From Nitrososphaera sp. (lineage in GTDB: Archaea > Thermoproteota > Nitrososphaeria > Nitrososphaerales > Nitrososphaeraceae), in the NCBI GenBank assembly GCA_025924355.1, contig JAICEE010000003.1, positions 1 to 39,098 of the forward strand: a stretch of DNA of 39,098 nucleotides, given 5' to 3'. Every line of letters starts with the position of its first letter. Positions within the stretch are counted from its first letter, which is position 1. Below the pieces are notes generated by a model that saw only the letters and a program-made list of their open reading frames with translations, had not been told where the DNA came from and searched no databases. Both the position numbers and the translations under genes were made by a program. Shown here in pieces: positions 29,827-38,880 of the stretch.

Positions 29827-30499
29827 TTTTATCTCTCACCAAATTGATTTGCATAAGCCGTGCTTGCTAAAGCACAGAGTTTGCCCTAGGCAACCATCAG
29901 CAGAACCAGGACATGAATGTTGTGTCCGTAACAATATCCGGTGTCAGCTCGAGGCATTTTTGTTTATGTGGAGGGAAATTATTTATAAAGTTTATGGGAA
30001 ATATACAACAAAATCTAATGAAACGATATTGTAGCTCAACCAAGGAAAAAGCAATTTTTATCTCATCTCCCATGAGTTTATTTTTGGTGATTATTGCAAA
30101 GTGAAGTCAGTGATTCGCCATTGACTACTTAGTCGCGTCTCTGTGTGATATTCTTTATTATTGGAGCAGAGCTTGGAGGAGGTAATCTGTACTTATAAGT
30201 TAGTGGTTCTTAAGGGCTGCAGTTTGTAAAACCGTCTGTTATCAAATATTAAGAACATTCGATGAAAATCATCCTTATATTATTAACCATTATGATGATT
30301 TGAATAGTCCGCCTGCTCTTGCTAGTGAAGGTACTGTAAACATTGCACTCAGATGACTATGTGATTGTTGGCTCCGACATATGAATATCATGAAGCAAAT
30401 CACATTATTGCCAATGGTGGAAATATAATTAGCCCTACCATTGAACCGCCTGCGAAACTTGTCAGCGCCGCCATTGCATATTCTCAAGTCAAACAAGAT

Positions 30500-30862
30500 C
30501 TAGCTCATCCTTGTACTTCTAGTTCTAGAGTCAAGATGTAAAAAATTCCTTTTGGTATTGGCGTACGTTTTCTTCGTATTATCTCTAACCTCACCAGCAT
30601 AGATATAAAATAGATCAGACACGCTTTTCGCGACGTTCCAAACCTTCCACTGCTTTTCGTCATTTTGCGCCACTTGTATTATCAGCTTGCTGCGATAGCT
30701 CAAGAAGTCTCTTTGTTTATTCCTGTCCTGTCGCAGGCAATAGTTTTGGATCAAGCAAACCAACTTGAACAAGAAGAGATGATCTTGAAACTCATGCTTG
30801 ATGTGCTGGTCAAAGACAGCACATAGGTTAGACTCCTGACTATGGCTATCATCATTAGCCAA
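30500..30862 (-). CDS. Hypothetical protein
   Basis: 120 aa ORF in an otherwise gene-poor region; no recognised family. Confidence 0.35.
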   Translation of the reverse strand: MANDDSHSQESNLCAVFDQHIKHEFQDHLFLFKLVCLIQNYCLRQDRNKQRDFLSYRSKLIIQVAQNDEKQWKVWNVAKSVSDLFYIYAGEVRDNTKKTYANTKRNFLHLDSRTRSTRMS

Positions 30863-30923
30863 AATATTTCTCCTTTAGCTCATAGTTTGGAACTGTATAT
30901 AATTTTTAATTTCTGAGCTTACT

Positions 30924-31076
30924 TCAATTTATGATTGAAGCATTTTCTCCTGTGATCCTTGTCAAAAGGCGATTTTTAACAAACAGTTGGGCTCCAGCAA
31001 CTGCTAAATCAAGCCGATGGTCAAAGTTTGGATCTTCATAAATGTCGGTAGGCTTTTGTTTTTCCCCTCTTAACAT
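30924..31076 (-). CDS. Small hypothetical protein (50 aa)
   Basis: Hand-translated: MLRGEKQKPTDIYEDPNFDHRLDLAVAGAQLFVKNRLLTRITGENASIIN*. Below the ORF-track cutoff; coding-like composition. Confidence 0.45.
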   Translation of the reverse strand: MLRGEKQKPTDIYEDPNFDHRLDLAVAGAQLFVKNRLLTRITGENASIIN

Positions 31077-31146
31077 GATGCTAACATTCTATCTCAACCA
31101 TATACTACCTTATATTGTACAATCTTATTGATCATTACTAGCATAT

Positions 31147-31374
31147 ATGGTGGAAACAAAAAATACTGATCAAGAGAAAGAAAACAACAACTATACCGAA
31201 ATAAAGGCTGCAAGACCTGATGAGCAATACTTGGACCTTACAAGTGGAAAAGAACCAGAGGATTTGACACCAAGGCAACAGACGTGCGATGTTTGTGGGT
31301 TGACAGCCCGCAACAAAGAGGAATTACAAGATCATATCAGTAACGCACATAGGGATATAGCTGATGTAAAATAG
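31147..31374 (+). CDS. Small C2H2 zinc-finger protein
   Basis: 75 aa; QTCDVCGLTARNKEELQDHISNAHRDI, CX2CX12HX4H. Confidence 0.75.
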   Translation: MVETKNTDQEKENNNYTEIKAARPDEQYLDLTSGKEPEDLTPRQQTCDVCGLTARNKEELQDHISNAHRDIADVK

Positions 31375-32013
31375 ACTCTATGTTAGTTGCTCTGTAAGCA
31401 TATGCTCAAGAACTAGAGCCAGAAAGGGAAGAGTTCACTGTGCAAGAGCGCGCTTATACAATGGAAATACTTTACCTGGAATAAGCCCAGCATTTCAATA
31501 TGTCTCCATATGTGAATATTGGTTGGTTCTGCACCTTAGGATCTGATTCTAAGCCTATCATTATCTGTACTTTATTGTGCTAGTATGTCTTTTCAGAACC
31601 GACATTGTTATCTAAAGCCATGTGCAAGCATTAACCCGCCTTCACATATGGCGTTTGCTTTGACGCCGGATTTCTATATTCTCTTGAATACATGATAATT
31701 ACCCTAGTAATTTGGGTGATGTAGAAAAGTATAACAGGACCCGAGTTAGAAAGTGCAAGTCTACGCCTTTGCTATTGTTCTGGAAAAAGTAGCGGTTGTA
31801 GTAGCTCATTGTACCACCATTGCATTATGTATTCTAGATAATCACCAACCTATCTCGAGCAACGTAGCTAATTAAAAACCTTGATAAGAGTATTTTATTA
31901 AGAAAGTTTCTGAAATATTTAATTATATAAATAATTACAAACAGGCTTCAATATATTACAGAAATCGTAAAGCTATAAAAATTCTATTCTCTATCATTTA
32001 ATGAACATAATAA

Positions 32014-32424
32014 TTGCCATCTATCGAATCTGTTAAGGTTAGGGACTTTATTTACAAATACTTTCAGCTTGCCCAGAGCAAGGAGATAGAAAAGATAGAG
32101 GAATTTCTTGATCCGCGCTTTACAAAATTTGGCGACTCGCCACCCTATGATAGACGTGATTTTGGAAGGGCACTCATGCTTGAACAGTTACATTTTGCCA
32201 GCCTCTCCGACTATGATTTCAAGATTGAAAACTTGAATACTGAGGTAATGGGTGATGTTGCACTTGCTACTTTTTTGCTTGAAGTTACCGGCATGATAAT
32301 CGACGATTACAGCTTCCGTGGTGCGTCGGTCAATAACAAGTCTCGAGTAACCATTGTCTTGCAAAAAGACAAAAAGGATGAGTGGAAGATGGTTCACCAG
32401 CATTTATCTAAACTTGCCGGCTAG
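32014..32424 (+). CDS. SnoaL-like / NTF2-fold protein
   Basis: 136 aa; VRDFIYKYFQLAQSKEIEKIEEFLDPRFTKFGD...WKMVHQHLSKL; TTG start. Confidence 0.65.
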   Translation: MPSIESVKVRDFIYKYFQLAQSKEIEKIEEFLDPRFTKFGDSPPYDRRDFGRALMLEQLHFASLSDYDFKIENLNTEVMGDVALATFLLEVTGMIIDDYSFRGASVNNKSRVTIVLQKDKKDEWKMVHQHLSKLAG

Positions 32425-33275
32425 TCAAAAGGCACTGAGTGGTTGACTGTTGTCCTAACAACCTTGTGTCTTTCCTCATGGCTTGAGTTGTCATTCTCTT
32501 TTTCCTCTAAAAGGATGCCATATGCTTCTTTGGCATCGGCGTTCTTATGCACTATTGCCTGCACTGCCTTTATCATTGCTACGGGCCAATCTGACTGCCA
32601 GATGTTTCTTCCCATGTCCACGCCGGCAGCACCGTGCGTTATTGCATCGTGCGCAAGCTTCAGTGCCTCCGGCTCGGGGAGTTTCTTGCCACCTGCAATT
32701 ATAAGTGGAACAGGGCATCCTTCGACCACTTGCTCAAAGTTGTCGCAATAGTACGTCTTCACTACGTGTGCGCCAAGTTCTGCAGCAACTCTGCATGCTA
32801 GTCCAAGATAACGCGCATCACGCCCCATCTCCTTGCCAACTGCAGTCACTGCAAGGACAGGTATTGCATACTTTTCGCCCTCATCTACCAGCTTAGCTAA
32901 ATTGGCAAGTGTCTGGTGCTCATACTTACTGCCCACAAATATTGATAAGGCAAGGCATGATGCATTAAGCCTGATCGCTTCTTCAATTGAAGTCGTAATC
33001 GTTTCTTTTGAAAGGTCCTCGCCAATAATGCTAGTTGCGCCAGAAACACGCAGCACTATTGGAACGCCGCACTTGGGGTCAACTGATGTCCTCAGGATGC
33101 CCCTTGTGAGCATAAGCGAGTCAGCGTAGGGCAAAAGCGGGTTTATAGCTCTTCTTGGAACCTCAAGACGCTCCATCGGCCCAAGAAAGTAGCCGTGGTC
33201 AACTGCAAGCATGAGGCAACGGCCGTCTTCAGGATGAATTATCTTAGCTAGCCTGTTTTGCATTCCCCAATCCAT
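32421..33275 (-). CDS. LsrF/DhnA-type class I aldolase family
   Basis: MDWGMQNRLAKIIHPEDGRCLMLAVDHGYFLGPMERLE...ADSLMLTRGILRT...VVKTYYCDNFEQVVEGCPVPLIIAGGKK...GAAGVDMGRNIWQ. Confidence 0.85.
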   Translation of the reverse strand: MDWGMQNRLAKIIHPEDGRCLMLAVDHGYFLGPMERLEVPRRAINPLLPYADSLMLTRGILRTSVDPKCGVPIVLRVSGATSIIGEDLSKETITTSIEEAIRLNASCLALSIFVGSKYEHQTLANLAKLVDEGEKYAIPVLAVTAVGKEMGRDARYLGLACRVAAELGAHVVKTYYCDNFEQVVEGCPVPLIIAGGKKLPEPEALKLAHDAITHGAAGVDMGRNIWQSDWPVAMIKAVQAIVHKNADAKEAYGILLEEKENDNSSHEERHKVVRTTVNHSVPFD

Positions 33276-33319
33276 GGTCGATCAGCTCAGACATGTGATT
33301 TTTATTATATATAGTTTCA

Positions 33320-34354
33320 TTAATCTGTGGTTATAATTACCTTCATAGCATCATTGGCCTCATAAGCGCATTTTACCGCCTCTGCAGCCTTGCTAATGTG
33401 AAACCTATGAGTAATAAGGGATCCTATGTCTAGGCGAGCTTCTGCTATCAGCTTCAGCGCTTGGTTTGTTTCAATTTCAGATGCCGCGTAGCTTGGGATC
33501 AGCGAGTGTTCGCTCGAGTAGAGCTTACTTATGTCGTAGGACATCTGCGACCCTTTGGGCGGGACTCCAAAGAGCATTATCTTACCGCCTCTCCGAGTCA
33601 GGTCAAATGACTGAAGCAGTGCTTTCATATTCCCTGTCGCAATGATGCAAATATCGGCACCCCTTCCACCTGTTTCTAACTTGATATTATTTGCAAAGTC
33701 GTGATCAGAAATAGGGTTGAACACGTGCACGCCATATTTCTTGGCAAAGTCCAAACGAAAGTCATTGATGTCAATGACAAATATCTTGCCTGCTCCAAAT
33801 GCCAGAGCCAAGAGCACGTGCATCAATCCGGTTGGACCAGCGCCAAGTATCACGACATCGTCTCCCTTTTGGAAGCTGCACTTCTTCCATGCCTTAATGC
33901 AGCATGCAAGCGGCTCAACAAGTGATGCTTCATCAAACGATACATTGTCTGGCAGTTTTATCAGGCCACCTCTTAACACGTTCCACTCTGGCACTAAGAA
34001 ATGCTCTGCCAGACCGCACGGGCTGATGTTGCTAGTCTGATATGCAGGGCACATAGTATAGTCACCATGAAGGCAGTAATGACAAGAATAGCATGCGACA
34101 TGGTGATGGATAAAGACACGGTCGCCACATGCAAAGCCCTTGACAGATTTGCCACTTGATACAACCTCACCAGCAGGCTCATGACCAAGCCTGCCTGAGG
34201 CCATGCTATATTCGCCATAAATCTTTTCTAGATCCGACCCGCACAGCCCGCAGGCGCGCATTTTGACAAGAACATCACCTGCGCTAGCCAGGTCTGGTAC
34301 CTTGACCTCATCGACAGAAACCGCATTGTGTCCTTTTATAAAGACTGCCTTCAT
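33320..34354 (-). CDS. Zinc-dependent alcohol/polyol dehydrogenase (MDR family)
   Basis: MRACGLCGSDLEKIYG, GHEPAGEVVSSGKSVKGFACGDRVFIHHHVACYSCHYC, VVILGAGPTGLMHVLLA. Confidence 0.9.
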   Translation of the reverse strand: MKAVFIKGHNAVSVDEVKVPDLASAGDVLVKMRACGLCGSDLEKIYGEYSMASGRLGHEPAGEVVSSGKSVKGFACGDRVFIHHHVACYSCHYCLHGDYTMCPAYQTSNISPCGLAEHFLVPEWNVLRGGLIKLPDNVSFDEASLVEPLACCIKAWKKCSFQKGDDVVILGAGPTGLMHVLLALAFGAGKIFVIDINDFRLDFAKKYGVHVFNPISDHDFANNIKLETGGRGADICIIATGNMKALLQSFDLTRRGGKIMLFGVPPKGSQMSYDISKLYSSEHSLIPSYAASEIETNQALKLIAEARLDIGSLITHRFHISKAAEAVKCAYEANDAMKVIITTD

Positions 34355-34445
34355 ATTTCTTATCCTCTATTCTTGCCAAATATAAAGAATAGAATCCATC
34401 AAGAACCTTTAAATAATAAAAAACAAATTTCATTTACATCTCCAA

Positions 34446-34850
34446 ATGCTGCTCCCTTCAGAGATAGAAGCAAAATCACTCATTCCAGCCGTCAGGGCTA
34501 TTCTTGCAAAGAAGCTTATTGGAGAATATTCCCTCAAGGAAGAAGATGTTGCCAAGGATCTTGGCATTACACAGGCCGCCGTCAGCAACTATGTGAGAGG
34601 AACAAGAGGAGATACAGAACTTATTTCAAAGCTTGAATCAGTTAGAGAAGTCATGCGTATGATAGACGACATTGCCAAGGATCTCTCTACAAACAAAGCT
34701 TACACTCCAAGCACACTTGCCAAGTTCGTGGGTCTATGCAACTATATGCGATATACACTCATTATATGCGACGTTCACCACAGCATTGAGTCAAACATTG
34801 ATGAACAGATCTGCGAACAGTGCAGAGGTAATTTGGTTCGTGAACACTAG
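34446..34850 (+). CDS. HTH transcriptional regulator (COG2522-like)
   Basis: 134 aa; EEDVAKDLGITQAAVSNYVRGTRGDTELISKLESVREVMRMI; divergent from the dehydrogenase. Confidence 0.8.
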   Translation: MLLPSEIEAKSLIPAVRAILAKKLIGEYSLKEEDVAKDLGITQAAVSNYVRGTRGDTELISKLESVREVMRMIDDIAKDLSTNKAYTPSTLAKFVGLCNYMRYTLIICDVHHSIESNIDEQICEQCRGNLVREH

Positions 34851-34922
34851 CCTTAGCAATTTTTCTACCTACTGATGTGATTGAAGAATTTAATAATGCT
34901 GCCGGAGTGCTATATTAGATAT

Positions 34923-35153
34923 ATGACTGGAGGTGGAGGAAAACAATGGATCAATGGCGAAACCATCACAGGGATCGCGCTAGTGTTTTTGGCACTCCTG
35001 TTCATCTGGGCGGCGACCATGAACGCTGTATGGGCTAGGATACTATTGGCTGACTACCTTATCTTGGCAATTGGCGTGGGCTTCATTGTACTGGGTATAA
35101 TAACCACGCGCAGGACAAACCGTACGCATTCAGAAGAAGGGCCATACGCATAA
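34923..35153 (+). CDS. Small two-TM hypothetical membrane protein
   Basis: MTGGGGKQWINGETITGIALVFLALLFIWAATMNAVWARILLADYLILAIGVGFIVLGIITTRRTNRTHSEEGPYA. Confidence 0.6.
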   Translation: MTGGGGKQWINGETITGIALVFLALLFIWAATMNAVWARILLADYLILAIGVGFIVLGIITTRRTNRTHSEEGPYA

Positions 35154-35206
35154 CTACTAACATACACATGTAATGTTTAAAACACTGATCAGTTTCATGC
35201 AATACC

Positions 35207-36034
35207 ATGCCTGATGCCTCCGATGATGTCCTGGCAACATTTGCCAATACCGAGAAGACTTTCTTTGAGCTTGCAAGTGAACAGAGACTAGCAATAGTAT
35301 TCCGGCTCAATAATAAAAGCGCCAAGATATCGCAACTCGCGAAGGATCTCGACATCACTATGCAGGAGGTCCATCGCAATGTCAGTCGCCTGCAGGACGC
35401 TGGCCTAATTGAGAAAGACCCTGAGGGCATATTTTCGCTTACCACTTTTGGCAATACTATAATCAAGCAGATCCCAACGTTCAACTATCTCTCAAAATAT
35501 AAGGAGTATTTTTCCGAGCATGTGTTGGGCGAGCTCCCGATCAAATTTATCATGAGACTGGGGGCGCTTGACAAATGCGAGTTCATCAAGGGCATTGTAG
35601 CAATACTTGAGCGTTGGAAGGACATTTACCGGGAGGCTGACCAATACATCTATGAAATTGTGCCGCAAGTGCCAATAGACCTGATCGAGCCAGCGGTGAC
35701 TAGGGTAAAGGAAAGGGCCGTAAAATATAGCTACGTCTTTCCAAAGAATGTTATCATCCCAAAAGGCAGAAAGGAACTTCTAAAAAAGCTTGGTCACAAT
35801 GAACTCTTGAGCAAAGGGACAATAGAAAGAAGAATGGTGGAAAGCGTGCAGGTCGCAGTGATACTGAACGAAAAACACGCGTCAGTTCTTTTCCCAACGC
35901 AAAAGGGGGAGACTGATATGAACATGATGTTCTTCAGCTCTGACCTCACCTTTCACGAGTGGTGCCTTGACTACTTTCGCTACCGCTGGTATGGCTCTGA
36001 TATCTTTGACGAAAGCAGGCTAAAAGAAATCTAA
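35207..36034 (+). CDS. Winged-helix transcriptional regulator with FilR1/DUF1724-like C-terminal domain
   Basis: 275 aa; AKISQLAKDLDITMQEVHRNVSRLQDAGLIEKDPEGIFSLTTFG plus a ~180 aa effector-like domain. Confidence 0.75.
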   Translation: MPDASDDVLATFANTEKTFFELASEQRLAIVFRLNNKSAKISQLAKDLDITMQEVHRNVSRLQDAGLIEKDPEGIFSLTTFGNTIIKQIPTFNYLSKYKEYFSEHVLGELPIKFIMRLGALDKCEFIKGIVAILERWKDIYREADQYIYEIVPQVPIDLIEPAVTRVKERAVKYSYVFPKNVIIPKGRKELLKKLGHNELLSKGTIERRMVESVQVAVILNEKHASVLFPTQKGETDMNMMFFSSDLTFHEWCLDYFRYRWYGSDIFDESRLKEI

Positions 36035-36045
36035 TTTTGATCTGG

Positions 36046-36510
36046 CTACTTTAACCACTCTATAGAAATATCTTGGTATGTACCGCTTGGCAGTATGCGT
36101 CTTATTGAAATTGGGAGCGCTTTCTGCTCTATTTCCTCAACTGCAACTGCAATCGAGCTAGTGGCATGTTCAGGCACTTTGACAAGTGGAGGTGCGCCAA
36201 GTGACAGCTGAAGTGACCTTGCTCCTGTTATCCTTGCTCTCTCAAACCTTGTGAGCCAAGCAGGACCAATCAGTACCTTGTTGTCCTGAGCATTAATCTC
36301 TTTCAGCTCATATTCAAATTCCGCATAAATAACTACCTCGTCTACCCTGCGAGACGATTTCTTGGTGGTGGTGCTGCCTCGCTCTTCTTCCTGCTTTTCA
36401 TTTATACTAACTTTTCTGTTTGAAGTACTTGTCTTCTTGGTCGTTTTGGCAGTAGCAGATTTTTTAGGTGCAGCATGTCTTTTGGAAGAATGTTTGACTA
36501 CCAAGAACAA
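36046..36510 (-). CDS. rpo6: DNA-directed RNA polymerase subunit Rpo6 (RpoK) with Lys/Ser/Thr-rich N-terminal extension
   Basis: GPAWLTRFERARITGARSLQLSLGAPPLVKVPEHATSSIAVAVEEIEQKALPISIRRILPSGTYQDISIEWLK. Confidence 0.88.
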   Translation of the reverse strand: MFLVVKHSSKRHAAPKKSATAKTTKKTSTSNRKVSINEKQEEERGSTTTKKSSRRVDEVVIYAEFEYELKEINAQDNKVLIGPAWLTRFERARITGARSLQLSLGAPPLVKVPEHATSSIAVAVEEIEQKALPISIRRILPSGTYQDISIEWLK

Positions 36511-36824
36511 TCCAAAGGATAATGGATATCTAATTAAATGTTTTGCCGTAATTCTTCAAAAGTTGCACTGTAGCTGTATTATCTAACTGACATGATAGGC
36601 ATCTTATATTTAAATTTTCGCTACGGGTTCTTGTGCTGTCAGGATTCTTTCACTATGTCTGTCATCTGGATTAGTATTTTACCCCCTTCTCATTGCCTCG
36701 GCCATCTTTCCTAAGCTATCTATTTGGCTTTTTTGTCCTGACCATGCAATTGATAGCATTTATTATCTTTTTTGATAATATGCGAAACATTTTCATTACA
36801 TTCTGCGCCCATTTTTGCAGAGCA

Positions 36825-37220
36825 ATGATGCAGCCAGGAAGCGCTGGTTCAGTATCTAGATTAAAAATTGCAATCGAAATACAAGACAAAGGCTCTGCAT
36901 CGGCTGAGCTTGTACGTCATCTTGCCCCTCTAACTATTGGAACCATAGTAAAAAACCTTCCCCTGCAAGACAGAGTACACAGGTATGTAGACAAATTCGT
37001 ATATGTTGAAACTGGGCTTATGATCGGACCAGAAAAATATAGAACACAATTTCACCGGGGTGATATCGCTTACCTTACTTCAAATAGCTCCATCTGCGTC
37101 TTCGTGCAGGATGCTAAAGTTCAGTCGATGAATTCGCTGGGTATAGTCACGTCTAACCTTGAGGTTATTGAGTCAAGCCGCCCCGGAGACGTGATGATAG
37201 TTAAAGAAGCTAGCGTTTGA
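36825..37220 (+). CDS. Cyclophilin-like fold protein (TM1367/DUF3830-like)
   Basis: Likely start MMQPGSAGSVSRLKIAIEIQDKGSASAELVRHLAPLTIGTIVKNLPLQDRVHRYVDKFVYVETGLMIGPEK...HRGDIAYLTSNSSICVF. Confidence 0.65.
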   Translation: MMQPGSAGSVSRLKIAIEIQDKGSASAELVRHLAPLTIGTIVKNLPLQDRVHRYVDKFVYVETGLMIGPEKYRTQFHRGDIAYLTSNSSICVFVQDAKVQSMNSLGIVTSNLEVIESSRPGDVMIVKEASV

Positions 37221-37536
37221 TCAGATGGTAGACCCTATGGCCGCTGTAGCCGCCTTCAGCCTTAACTATACCCTTTGCTTCCAATGACTTGATGAAAGCG
37301 TTGGCGACTGAAATCTTGACACCTATGTTCCTTGCCACGCCTTGAGTTGTTATTGCCTTCATGCCTTGGATTGCCTTCATGCCTTGGGGTTCTTCAATTG
37401 TCACAGCAAGCTTTTGCTTCTGCTGAGGCTTGGAGCCTGGTTTCTTCTCTCCAGCCGGCTTGATTTCGGTTTGTCCTGGCCCTGTTTGGGCACTCTTATC
37501 TGAAGCACCAGCCGGCTTCTTCCTATTGCCTCCCAT
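37210..37536 (-). CDS. rps25e: 30S ribosomal protein S25e
   Basis: GVARNIGVKISVANAFIKSLEAKGIVKAEGGYSGHRVYHLI; Pro/Lys-rich N-terminal tail. Confidence 0.85.
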   Translation of the reverse strand: MGGNRKKPAGASDKSAQTGPGQTEIKPAGEKKPGSKPQQKQKLAVTIEEPQGMKAIQGMKAITTQGVARNIGVKISVANAFIKSLEAKGIVKAEGGYSGHRVYHLIKR

Positions 37537-37593
37537 TATATTTTACATGCTTGCCACCCTTTATAATGGTAGCTAACCCTGCGGTAAACTTCA

Positions 37594-37823
37594 TCATTTT
37601 GCCTGCTTGAGCTTACGCTACATTATCTCAATAAGTGGACGCTGCTTCATCAATTGCTGTACATCTGTTCTGATACCCTCTTACTTTGCAGAAGATCTAG
37701 TCTCTGTTGAACTATCTGGCTGCTGCTATTTGACAATCTTTAGTTCTTCTTTTTGCAGGCGTCATATGCAGTTGTTGCTGCTCTATCTTCGCTTGATCTT
37801 GTAGTGCAATCCCTAGCTTAAAA
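37594..37823 (-). pseudogene. Possible decayed Gln-rich ORF
   Basis: Frame pieces KLGIALQDQAKIEQQQLHM, then after a frame change LQKEELKIVK*QQPDSSTETRSSAK*EGIRTDVQQLMKQRPLIEIM*RKLKQAK*. Confidence 0.25.
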
Positions 37824-37930
37824 ACACTGTGGAGTATGCTGAAGACAAGATAAACTATTTGAGCAAATGGAAGCTCTCATTAAACGAACGTCCAAAATGT
37901 GGTAGAATAAACTGCTGTCTCTAGAATATG

Positions 37931-37955
37931 AGAGGCGGCGGGTCCCTCCGCCTCT
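37931..37955. other. GC-rich perfect inverted repeat (hairpin)
   Basis: AGAGGCGG-cgggtccct-CCGCCTCT, 8 bp perfect stem, 9 nt loop, in an AT-rich intergenic region. Confidence 0.7.
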
Positions 37956-38224
37956 ACTAAGGATGATGAAGAGATAGAAGAAGAAAAAGAAAAAGAGGGT
38001 AAACCGATTAGCAATATGTTCCTATTTCAAAGGTCTTTAATACAATAGTTCTTTGCTCAGCATTATGTTTCCTTTCGTGCTTTTGTTCATTCTCCTTTAC
38101 TCTAGGATAATCCCTGAAAGAAAAAAGAGGAGGGAGACGACGGTCCTCTTCTCTCTAGATATTATTTTTTCTCTCTGTCTTTCACCCAATAAAGGGAGGA
38201 TTGCAAGAACTGCATCTGCAAGGC

Positions 38225-38880
38225 ATTATGTCGGTCTCACTACTATAAGATGACAAAGTACCTCTTCTTCTCCCGATGGTTCACACCCTAGAGGAGGGGC
38301 TTCAAACCTTTCGCACTCTGTAGGTCGCCTACCAAATTGTTCGCACTCGCTCCCAGTGTCAAAGCAATAAGTCGCGTCTGCAGCGAATACTTCTGCGCCG
38401 ATAGCTATACTAAGTAGTATATCGAAACACCAGACTTCTTCTTCTGGTGGAGGCGTCGGTGTTGGTGTTTCTTTCTAAATGATGTCCACATTAACTGATA
38501 TAGCAAGTGGTACAGCTACATTGGTGTTGTCAACGTCGGCATTATCATCTCCAAATTCACCGACGTTATATCTTCATCTACGTCCTGCTCTTGGTTTGGG
38601 TCTCTATGGTTGATGTGACTGTTGCGTCTTAGTTAAATTCGTCTTCAGCAGTGTCGCTGCCGTTTTCATCATCATCATTATCGCTACCACCTAAAACATT
38701 TGATACGATACTTGGCGGCGAGTCTTCTTCACCTAATGAGGTCTCCTCTTGTGCAATTGCTGGTGGTAGCGCCGCTCCTGCTGCTGCGGTATAATAGCAC
38801 ACACAAGAGAGAGCATCATTAGGATCATATGTGGACTTTTTGAGCCCATTTAGGAGCGTTATTATTACCAATTTATCCAA
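38225..38880 (-). pseudogene. Decayed secreted acidic protein gene
   Basis: ORF 38629-38880 (AAAGAALPPAIAQEETSLGEEDS...DNDDDENGSDTAEDEFN*), then in other frames GDDNADVDNTNVAVPLAISVNVDII* and KETPTPTPPPEEEVWCFDILLSIAIGAEVFAADATYCFDTGSECEQFGRRPTECERFEAPPLGCEPSGEEEVLC. Confidence 0.45.

Noticed and set aside
30290-30496. 68 aa minus-strand ORF
   Set aside because: Composition unlike other genes in the window and no motif; likely spurious.
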